Source of the DNA: an uncultured Candidatus Melainabacteria bacterium
GTDB lineage: Bacteria > Cyanobacteriota > Vampirovibrionia > Gastranaerophilales > Gastranaerophilaceae
Assembly (NCBI GenBank): GCA_946055575.1
Contig: CAMGGL010000005.1
Span: 1 to 39,506, forward strand
Direction: 5' to 3'
DNA length: 39,506 bases
The notes under the pieces are model-generated. The model was given only the letters and a program-made list of their open reading frames with translations, searched no databases and was not told the DNA's origin. Position 1 is the stretch's first letter. Each line of letters opens with the position of its first letter. Shown here one piece after another: positions 32,463-38,655 of the stretch. A program made the position numbers and the translations under genes.

Positions 32463-33386
32463 TTAACCTTTGACGGCTCCGTCGTTTTCGCCGGAGATAA
32501 AGTATTTTTGCATTGCAAGGAAAAATATAATAATCGGGATTGTTGAAATTATTGAACCGGCTGCGATAAATCGCCAATTTGAGGAGAACATCCCTTGCAA
32601 ATTGTTCACCCCGACTGGAAGTGTGTACATGGTTTCTTTTGTAAGAACGATACTTGGCCATAAAAATTCACCCCAAGACCCGATAAACGTAAATATTGCA
32701 AGCACCGCCAAAGACGGTTTAACCATAGGTAATAATACTTTCCAAAACACCTGAAAGACGTTGCAACCGTCAACGATTGCGGCTTCTTCCATTTCTCTCG
32801 GAATTGCAAGAAATGCCTGACGCATCAAAAATATCCCGAAAGCGCTGACTGCAAACGGCATAATCAATCCTATAAATCCCATTGTATCGTTAACCGTATC
32901 AACAAGATGCAGTTTCAGAGTGATAAGATACACAGGCAACATTATTGCTTGAAAAGGTATCATAATAGTTGCCAAAATCGCAAAAAACGTGATTTTTTTA
33001 CCTTTAAACTCCATTCTCGCAAGCGGATAAGCCGCAAGTGATGACAATATGAGGTTTAATAAAACCGTTCCGGCTGCAACAATCATGCTGTTTATAAAGT
33101 ACCTCATCAAATCTACTTTGTGCCAAACTCCGACATAGTTCTCCCACGTAAAATCTTGCGGAAATAATACCGGTGGATAGGCAAATATATTTTCACCCGA
33201 ACCTTTTAACGAAGTTGATAAAAGCCATATAAACGGCAATATTGAAAGCAACGATACAAATATTAAAATTGCATGTACCCAAAAATTTTTTAACCCTCTC
33301 CCGAATTTCTGATTTTCGCCTGAACGGCTTAAATCGAAATTCTGCCCTCTCACAGGGAGAGAGGGCAAGCCAAATTTACCCCTCAT
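32463..33386 (-). CDS. ABC transporter permease, MalG/UgpE type
   Basis: 307 aa inner-membrane permease of a carbohydrate (CUT1-type) importer, with six helices. The EAA loop EEAAIVDGCNVFQVFWKVLLPMVKP contacts the ATPase. The ATG overlaps the stop of the preceding permease (ATGA). Odd: residues ~5-32 (LPSLPVRGQNFDLSRSGENQ...) are polar and unlike the short cytoplasmic tails of this family. They are encoded by a two-hairpin palindromic sequence, so an element seems to have been inserted in frame. The ATPase and binding-protein genes are not in the window. Confidence 0.93.
   Translation of the reverse strand: MRGKFGLPSLPVRGQNFDLSRSGENQKFGRGLKNFWVHAILIFVSLLSILPFIWLLSTSLKGSGENIFAYPPVLFPQDFTWENYVGVWHKVDLMRYFINSMIVAAGTVLLNLILSSLAAYPLARMEFKGKKITFFAILATIMIPFQAIMLPVYLITLKLHLVDTVNDTMGFIGLIMPFAVSAFGIFLMRQAFLAIPREMEEAAIVDGCNVFQVFWKVLLPMVKPSLAVLAIFTFIGSWGEFLWPSIVLTKETMYTLPVGVNNLQGMFSSNWRFIAAGSIISTIPIIIFFLAMQKYFISGENDGAVKG
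33292..33370. repeat. Palindromic element inside the ABC permease reading frame
   Basis: Two adjacent inverted repeats: GAATTTC..ATTT..GCC pairing with GGC..AAAT..GAAATTC, then GCCCTCTC - ACAG - GGAGAGAGGGC. The CCCTCTC/GAGAGGG arms resemble the stem-loop at 11291-11317. The sequence is translated as the N-terminal tail of the permease. Confidence 0.65.
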
Positions 33387-34255
33387 ACTTGATATTTCCC
33401 CCTTTCAAAACAACAGATATTGATAAGTGAGAAAATCATAACTATTATTAATAGCAGTACAGCCATAGCTGAGGCATATCCCAAATCCAAGTTTTCAAAA
33501 GCTTTTTCATAGATATAATAAACGATAGTTTTTGTTGAATTAAGCGGGCCGCCTTTTGTCATGACGTATATTTCCGCAAAAATTTTCATTGCTGAGATTG
33601 AGCTGATTGTAGTAACAAGTGCTATTGTCGGCATAATATGTGGGATTGTGACTGTTAAATGTTTTCTGAAAAATCCGGCTCCGTCGATTTCGCAAGCCTC
33701 GTAGAGTTCTTTTGGAACACTCATAAGCGCGGCAAGATATATCATCATATAGTAGCCGATACCTTTCCATATAGTTACTATTATAACCGAATAAATAGCG
33801 TATTTTGGATCTGTAAGCCAGCCGATAGAGTTAATATGTAAAACATTCAATAAATAATTCAAAATTCCCTGCTCTGCGTATAGCCACTTAAATGCGATTG
33901 CCGCAACAACGATAGATACAATTACGGGAAGATAAATCAATATCTTGTACAAAGTAAGCCCTTTTATTTCTCGATTGATAAGCACCGCCAAAAATAGCGG
34001 TACAATTGCAAGGATTGGTACTGCAACAATAAGATACAACAACGTATTCCACAAAACTTTGTAAAAAATCGGGTTTTTTATGATATCCAAATAATTTTGT
34101 AACCCTGCAAAATTTGCATTATAAATATCATGAGAATAGTCTTGGAAACTTAAAAATATAGTTTGAAAAAACGGGATAAAAAAGAAAATAACCAAAACAA
34201 CAAACGCCGGTAATAAAAAAAGATATGGTGCTGTTTTTCCGTAATATTTAAACAT
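33383..34255 (-). CDS. ABC transporter permease, MalF/UgpA type
   Basis: 290 aa with six helices; first permease of a CUT1-type sugar or glycerol-phosphate importer. It carries FFIPFFQTIFLSFQDY near the start and the EAA loop YEACEIDGAGFFRKHLTVTIPHIMP. It forms the membrane pore with the product of the following overlapping gene. It has its own promoter at the end of the XRE gene and starts without a Shine-Dalgarno, in leaderless geometry. No ATPase or solute-binding protein is encoded nearby, so shared components elsewhere are likely. The substrate is unknown. Confidence 0.93.
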   Translation of the reverse strand: MFKYYGKTAPYLFLLPAFVVLVIFFFIPFFQTIFLSFQDYSHDIYNANFAGLQNYLDIIKNPIFYKVLWNTLLYLIVAVPILAIVPLFLAVLINREIKGLTLYKILIYLPVIVSIVVAAIAFKWLYAEQGILNYLLNVLHINSIGWLTDPKYAIYSVIIVTIWKGIGYYMMIYLAALMSVPKELYEACEIDGAGFFRKHLTVTIPHIMPTIALVTTISSISAMKIFAEIYVMTKGGPLNSTKTIVYYIYEKAFENLDLGYASAMAVLLLIIVMIFSLINICCFERGKYQV

Positions 34256-34261
34256 ACAGCT

Positions 34262-34290
34262 ATTATCGCACTCAAAAGGAATTAGGTCAA
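34262..34290 (-). promoter_or_regulatory. Promoter of the ABC permease pair, leaderless geometry
   Basis: On the minus strand TTGACC (34290-34285), 17-base spacer, GATAAT (34267-34262) preceded by TGC, then six bases to ATG 34255. The -35 overlaps the end of the XRE gene. Confidence 0.65.
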
Positions 34291-34602
34291 TTTGTGAAGA
34301 TTGTCAAATTTAAGGCATTTATATAAATAGATAATATTTTTGTCGTATTCAAGTGATTCAATAATTTCTTGACGCATTTGAGAATAAGGGATAGAGTTAA
34401 ATACAAAAAGTTCATAAATCTCAACATTTAATGCGGATGCGATAGCGCTTAATGTGTCAGCGGTGGGATAATTACTACCTATTTCTATGCGGCTAATGTT
34501 TTTTGGGTCAATACCAACCAGTTCTGCAAGTTTTTCTTGTGTAATTTTGCGTTCTTTGCGCAGTTTTTGTATCTTCTGTCCGAGTTTTTGTTTTAACGTC
34601 AT
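34282..34602 (-). CDS. XRE-family helix-turn-helix regulator B
   Basis: 106 aa from ATG 34602, which has AAGGA seven bases upstream; the ORF track extends 46 codons further without support. The HTH domain spans residues 6-65 (LGQKIQKLRKERKITQEKLAELVGI...ISRIEIG), followed by a short helical tail. It is homologous to XRE regulator A (12514-12837) and, like it, is transcribed away from a prepilin gene, here prepilin B at 34810. The 207-base divergent region holds inverted repeats and a consensus promoter. Control of the neighbouring prepilin is inferred. Confidence 0.88.
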   Translation of the reverse strand: MTLKQKLGQKIQKLRKERKITQEKLAELVGIDPKNISRIEIGSNYPTADTLSAIASALNVEIYELFVFNSIPYSQMRQEIIESLEYDKNIIYLYKCLKFDNLHKLT

Positions 34603-34669
34603 AATCTTATCCTTATATATATCTTTGCCTATCTTATAGGATAATTTAACTATCTGATGAATATATTTT

Positions 34670-34720
34670 CGACAATATTGGACGTGTCGGATTGACAAAT
34701 ATCTACACGTAAGATATAAT
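34670..34720 (+). promoter_or_regulatory. Consensus sigma70 promoter and inverted repeats upstream of prepilin B
   Basis: TTGACA (34692-34697), 17 bases, TATAAT (34715-34720): a perfect consensus promoter, 89 bases before ATG 34810. Inverted repeats overlap it: CGACA - 10 bases - TGTCG (34670-34689) and ACGTGT - 17 bases - ACACGT (34682-34710), the latter flanking the -35. Such a strong promoter with overlapping inverted repeats suggests repression when not needed. Confidence 0.7.
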
Positions 34721-34809
34721 ATTAATATAATTCTACTCAATAAATAGAATTATACGTTTTCTATTTTGATGGAAGTTGTAACAATGAAAAAAAGAAAGGA
34801 TTAAGAGTT

Positions 34810-35607
34810 ATGACAAAAAGGTTCGGCTTTACTTTGGCAGAAGTGTTGATCACATTGGGTATTATCGGTGTAGTTGCCGCAATGACTATCCCTACGTTGA
34901 TTGCAAACACTAACGGTGCAAAATTCAGATCACAATTTAAAAAGACATTATCAACATTGAACCAAGCAGGTTTGATGTCCCAAGCTCAGTATGATTTTGA
35001 CTATGCAGGTACATCCTCAACTTGTGTAGCTGTAAAAACTGCGGATGGAAAAGCCTCTGTTACTGGAGATAAACAACACCCTGATTCTGCAATGACATTC
35101 TGTGCATTATTAAACGGCACATTGACAGGTCATACTTATGTTGGAGAATCAACAAAATTGTTTCGTAATAATAACGGTACGCAACTTCAATATTCTTGGG
35201 TAAAAACAAAAGGAGCTGATAAAGCGTTAGCAAACGGTCTAAAATTAGCTGATACTATTAACTATACTTTAGCAGACGGTTCAATTGTTGGGTTCCACAA
35301 AAATGCTTCAGGTTGTGAACTTGCCCCTGGTACACCTTTAGATGCTACAGTAATTGCTGGTGGTTTGGCTAATTGTATAGGTTATATTGATGTAAACGGC
35401 GTAACCCTACCAAACTCTGAAGTATCATGCGGTAAAGGTACTGCTGGTGCTACAGCTGATGTTGCTACAAGTAATGATGTAACTACTCCATGTGCTGTAC
35501 CAAACGATGCAACACACATGACAGACGTATTCCCGATTGTATTCCACGATGCGACTGTTGAACCTGCATCAAACGCAGCAAAATACGTGTTGACATCTAG
35601 CAAATAG
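34810..35607 (+). CDS. Prepilin-type (pseudopilin) protein, paralogue B
   Basis: 265 aa. Leader MTKRFG, then FTLAEVLITLGIIGVVAAMT with the prepilin-peptidase site after Gly6, then a conserved segment to about residue 65. The middle is variable with several cysteines (STCVAV, FCALLNG, SGCELAPG, NCIGYIDVNG). The C-terminus is conserved (HMTDVFPIVFHDATVEPAS...KYVLTSSK). The 5' and 3' ends, the bases just before the ATG and the 3' flank are almost identical in DNA to prepilin A, in inverted orientation, while the middle is clearly diverged. AAAGAAAGGAT precedes the ATG. It should be inserted in the inner membrane and exported by a type IV pilus-like machine encoded elsewhere. Confidence 0.91.
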   Translation: MTKRFGFTLAEVLITLGIIGVVAAMTIPTLIANTNGAKFRSQFKKTLSTLNQAGLMSQAQYDFDYAGTSSTCVAVKTADGKASVTGDKQHPDSAMTFCALLNGTLTGHTYVGESTKLFRNNNGTQLQYSWVKTKGADKALANGLKLADTINYTLADGSIVGFHKNASGCELAPGTPLDATVIAGGLANCIGYIDVNGVTLPNSEVSCGKGTAGATADVATSNDVTTPCAVPNDATHMTDVFPIVFHDATVEPASNAAKYVLTSSK

Positions 35608-35662
35608 ACTTTCTTTTTAATAACGCCGAGTGACCGAATCACTTGGTACGCTTTACATTATT

Positions 35663-35697
35663 GGGGCGTGGAATTCACCTTCCACGCCCCTTTCTCT
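35663..35697 (+). terminator. Terminator hairpin of prepilin B
   Basis: GGGGCGTGGA - ATTCACCT - TCCACGCCCC followed by TTTCTCT. A smaller AGTGA/TCACT hairpin (35629-35643) lies before it. This is the inverted duplicate of the prepilin A terminator. Confidence 0.85.
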
Positions 35698-35776
35698 ATC
35701 AAATATGTCACCCTTGAATACTTGTGTCATCCTGAACTTGTTTCAGGGTCTATTATGCGCAAAGGTTGAACAAGTA

Positions 35777-35858
35777 TGTCATCCTGAATTTATTTCAGGA
35801 TCTTAAACCATAGCAAACCCCACCAACAGCAAGACCCTGAAACGAGTTCAGGGTGACA
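35777..35858. repeat. 82-bp inverted-repeat element, copy 1
   Basis: Ends TGTCATCCTGAA... and ...TTCAGGGTGACA are inverted repeats, each end itself a hairpin; the core reads AAACCATAGCAAACCCCACC. A copy of the same length with the core inverted is at 37554-37635. Confidence 0.8.
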
Positions 35859-35911
35859 TGGTTGGGAGTATTTGGTGAGAAAAGAGGGAGTACACAATGG
35901 TCTAACGCGTA

Positions 35912-36036
35912 TGTCATCCTGAATTTATTTCAGGATCTTATGACCAGTCAAAATTTGCCAATACCTTTTCAGACTCTTTATGAAATATCGCAACAATTCC
36001 ACGAATGTAAGATGCTGAAACGAGTTCAGCATGACA
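35912..36036. repeat. 125-bp inverted-repeat element, copy 1
   Basis: TGTCAT...ATGACA termini with a hairpin at each end, and a unique core beginning ATGACCAGTCAAAATTTGCC. Nearly identical to 37399-37523, in the same orientation; similarity continues about 19 bases past the right end. Confidence 0.88.
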
Positions 36037-36355
36037 ATATAAGGAAAACAAAGGGTTAAACGCGTATGTCATCCTGAATTTATTTCAGGATCTTAACCCC
36101 TAGCAAACCCCTCCAACGGCAAGACCCTGAAACGCGCCTCGCATTAAACGGATACGCTTACGCTTTCATCCTCTGCTCGGCTTGTTCAGGGTGACACATG
36201 TGTTTTACTTTTTATATTCTGCTCGGTTTGTTCAGTATGACCGAATGGAATGAAAAAGCTAAAACTAGCTCAAGATAGCATATTGACGTTCCGTGGTGAC
36301 CATTTCTTGAATACACATTAACTCACAGTCTATCACATTAATATAATATAAAGTT

Positions 36356-36385
36356 TTTACAAAAGGATTCCTTTTGTACTATAAT
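36356..36385 (+). promoter_or_regulatory. lpxA promoter with 21-bp palindromic operator
   Basis: TTTACA (36356-36361), 18-base spacer, TATAAT (36380-36385). A perfect palindrome, TACAAAAGGA - T - TCCTTTTGTA (36358-36378), overlaps the -35 and fills the spacer. A repressor bound there would block RNA polymerase. Confidence 0.7.
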
Positions 36386-36419
36386 TGACTTATTGGACAG
36401 TAAAAGAGAGGGAAAAACA

Positions 36420-37222
36420 TGATAGACAAGACAGCGATAGTACACCCATCGGCAAAGATTGCGGAAGATGCAATAATCGGGCCATACGTAGTAATTGGTG
36501 AAGGTGTAGAAATTGGCAGCGGAACAAGAGTAATTGCAAACGCTTACATTGAACACGCAACAATCGGTAAAAACTGTACAATTTCGCCTTACGCAACAAT
36601 CGGTTCAGAACCGCAGGATTTAGGCTACAAAGGTGAAGATACAAAAGTTGTAATCGGTGACGAAACAATTATCAAAGAAAACGTAACAATTCATCGTGGC
36701 GCAGCTTGCGGAGATTTCACAACAAGAATTGGTAATAAATGTTTGCTGATGGTTGGTTCACACGTTGCTCATAACTGCGTTTTGGCTGATCAGGTAATAC
36801 TTGCAAACCTAGTAACCTTAGGCGGACATGTTCACGTTGGATTTGGCGCATTTGTAGGCGGAATGAGCGTATTCCACCAAAATATCAGAATTGGTGATAT
36901 GGCGATAGTAAGCGGATTTTCTGCATCACGTCAGGATATTTTACCGTATTCAAAAGGTGAAGGCAGACCTCCTGTACCGCGCGGGATTAACGTAATAGCT
37001 TTAAAACGTCGCGGAGTTCCTCTTGAAATCAGAACAGCAACAAATGAGGCATTCAAACTTTTGATTTCTGAGGATTATAATACAAGTCAGGCAATTGAAA
37101 AGATTAAGGCTGAAATCCCGATGAATGAATATATAGAGAAGATGATTGAATTTATACAGACTTCCAAACGCGGAGTTTTATTAAAATCGCACAAATCTGG
37201 CCACGAGTGCTTGGAAGATTAA
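36420..37222 (+). CDS. lpxA: UDP-N-acetylglucosamine O-acyltransferase
   Basis: First enzyme of lipid A synthesis: transfers a hydroxyacyl chain from ACP to UDP-GlcNAc in the cytoplasm. 267 aa, a trimeric left-handed beta-helix built from hexapeptide repeats (IHPSAKIAEDAIIGPYVVIGEGV...), with the catalytic histidine His118 in GSHVAHNC and the LpxA-specific IGSEPQDLGYKGE block. The C-terminal helical domain ends in a short basic tail. GAGAGGG lies just before the ATG. It stands alone between repeat clusters, away from lpxD, fabZ or lpxB, with its own palindrome-bearing promoter and strong terminator. Its presence indicates an LPS-type outer membrane. Confidence 0.95.
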
Positions 37223-37250
37223 AAGCAAAATATTATGAGTTAAAGGATTT

Positions 37251-37290
37251 TACAAAAAAGACCCTGAACATGCACAGGGTCTTTTTTGTA
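37251..37290 (+). terminator. Strong terminator after lpxA
   Basis: TACAAAAAAGACCCTG - AACATGCA - CAGGGTCTTTTTTGTA: a 16-bp perfect stem with a T run. Being symmetrical, it could also stop transcription from the right. Confidence 0.92.
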
Positions 37291-37398
37291 CTCAGTTTTA
37301 ACACCCATGTCATCCTTGAACACATGTGTCATCCTGAACTTGTTTCAGGATCTATTTATATACAAGGGTCAAACGCATCTGCTATCTTTGAACAATTC

Positions 37399-37523
37399 TG
37401 TCATCCTGAACTTATTTCAGGATCTTATGACCAGTCAAAATTTGCCAATACCTTTTCAGACTCTTTATAAAATATCGCAACAATTCCACGATTGTAAGAT
37501 GCTGAAACGAGTTCAGCATGACA
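37399..37523. repeat. 125-bp inverted-repeat element, copy 2
   Basis: Nearly identical to 35912-36036, same length and orientation; TGTCAT...ATGACA termini. Confidence 0.88.
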
Positions 37524-37553
37524 ATATAAGGAAAACAAAGGGGCAAACACACA

Positions 37554-37635
37554 TGTCATCCTGAATTTATTTCAGGATCTTGCCGTTGGTGGGGTTTGCT
37601 ATAGTTTAAGCCCCTGAAACGAGTTCAGGGTGACA
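37554..37635. repeat. 82-bp inverted-repeat element, copy 2 (core inverted)
   Basis: Same length and termini as 35777-35858, but the core reads CTTGCCGTTGGTGGGGTTTG, the reverse complement of copy 1. Confidence 0.8.
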
Positions 37636-37874
37636 CATGTGTTTTACTTTTTATATTCTGTTCGGCTTGTTCAGGATCTTTTTGAAATCTAGCAAGTATG
37701 TCACAACTTTTAGATCCTGAAACAAGTTCAGGGTGACACATGTGTTTTACTTTTCATCCTCTGCTCGGCTTGTTCAGGATGACACATGTTTTTACTTTTT
37801 GTATTCTGTTCGGCTTGTTCAGGGTGGCATGTTTGTCAAAACTATTGTCGTAGAAGCACTTTGTTTCCTATCTT

Positions 37875-37910
37875 AAAAACAAAGCCGGATAATTCTATCC
37901 GACTTCGTTT
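37875..37910 (-). terminator. Terminator of the 37938 gene
   Basis: On the minus strand AAACGAAGTCGGATA - GAAT - TATCCGGCTTTGTTT with two mismatches, followed by TTTAAG, just after the stop codon. Confidence 0.75.
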
Positions 37911-37937
37911 AATATTTTATTTGGTATGTAGTTAGTA

Positions 37938-38513
37938 TTATACTCCAAATTTATCCATTAAATTATCTACAGCACTAACTACTTTCTCTTTTTCAAGTAT
38001 TTCTTTTGCCATTTGAGCTTCTTTTTCAGCATATTTTTCTTGAGCTACACCATCTAAAAGTTTTGCAACGTTGGCTAATTGAGAAACACTTGTTGGACTG
38101 TTCAGCGGACCACCAGCTCCCCAAGTATTGTAAATTGGTTTAGTGTCCCCTTGCGGAAGATATCTTGCAACACCATAAAGTTCATCTCCACCACGAGCTA
38201 TCATAATTATTCGATCGTCTATAACTTTGTTACCATTCTCTTTTGTGCTGCCGTTACGGGTAGCGGAATATCCATTGCGATCTTTAAAAAGACCAAAGTA
38301 TGCATCTTTGTCACTTTCTAAAGCTGCACTTAATTTGCCGTCTTTTTCAAAAATTCCTACATGATAAAATGCAGTATCTTTTAACTCTTCTCCTGCTTTT
38401 TGAAGTTCTTCAATTGTTTTAAGAGGTAATTCTTTTAACGCTTTTTGGGCATTTTTATTAATTCTTAATGCCATACCGAAATTTGGGGATTGTACATTGT
38501 TGTTTATTTGCAT
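37938..38513 (-). CDS. Hypothetical protein
   Basis: 191 aa, not recognised. There is no signal peptide or membrane helix. The N-terminus MQINNNVQSPNFGMALRI is followed by an alpha/beta region with FYHVGIFEKDGKLSAALES and DRIIMIARGGDELYGVARY, and a helical charged tail (KYAEKEAQMAKEILEKEKVV). AAAGGAAA precedes the ATG and a terminator follows, so it is a real single-gene unit. It sits next to repeat cluster R4 and diverges from the DUF3137-like gene. Confidence 0.75.
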   Translation of the reverse strand: MQINNNVQSPNFGMALRINKNAQKALKELPLKTIEELQKAGEELKDTAFYHVGIFEKDGKLSAALESDKDAYFGLFKDRNGYSATRNGSTKENGNKVIDDRIIMIARGGDELYGVARYLPQGDTKPIYNTWGAGGPLNSPTSVSQLANVAKLLDGVAQEKYAEKEAQMAKEILEKEKVVSAVDNLMDKFGV

Positions 38514-38635
38514 GTTATTTCCTTTCTGTTGGATGAGTAAATGACATATGTATTAAAGTGCAAAAAAATAAAATTTGCTACATTTATCGGGAATTATCAA
38601 TTTTTGTAAAGTTGAAATATCAATACCTAAAATAG

Positions 38636-38644
38636 TGTTATAAT
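38636..38644 (+). promoter_or_regulatory. Extended -10 promoter of the DUF3137-like gene
   Basis: TG-T-TATAAT ends 11 bases before ATG 38656. The transcript would have about five leader bases and no Shine-Dalgarno. Confidence 0.5.
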
Positions 38645-38655
38645 ACATCTGAATT

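Larger units (their letters stand above)
35700..36240. repeat. Palindromic repeat cluster R3
   Basis: The ~810 bases between prepilin B and lpxA contain no gene. They hold a string of units built on TGTCATCCTGAA...TTCAGGAT. A solo unit lies near 35725, then an 82-bp element (35777-35858), a 125-bp element (35912-36036) and a 130-bp element (36067-36196). After it comes a unit with TTTTACTTTTTATATTCTG. The last ~120 bases before the lpxA promoter show nothing further. ORFs here translate the repeat and are not genes. Confidence 0.88.
37296..37835. repeat. Palindromic repeat cluster R4
   Basis: The ~700 bases between lpxA and the next gene carry no gene. Contents in order: solo TGTCATCCTGAA units near 37310-37350, the 125-bp element (37399-37523), the 82-bp element (37554-37635), then three copies of a unit reading ACATGTGTTTTACTTTT...TGTTCGGCTTGTTCAGG. 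A further copy of that unit is in R3 near 36195-36240. ORFs in this stretch are repeat translations. Confidence 0.88.

Noticed and set aside
34603-34740. Longer N-terminus of XRE regulator B
   Set aside because: The extension covers the prepilin B promoter region and lacks a ribosome binding site; ATG 34602 has AAGGA.
35853-36059. ORFs in the repeat clusters (35853-36059, 37207-37470, 37286-37564) with phrases like VILNLFQDL and CHPELVSGS
   Set aside because: They are translations of the TGTCATCCTGAA...TTCAGGAT repeats, have no ribosome binding site and no own coding pattern.
36390-36668. Leucine-rich minus-strand ORFs over lpxA (36338-36556, 36390-36668)
   Set aside because: They are shadows of the lpxA hexapeptide repeats on the other strand.
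37296-37835. Possible CRISPR array
   Set aside because: Units vary in length, are palindromic, occur in both orientations and are not separated by uniform unique spacers; no cas gene is near.
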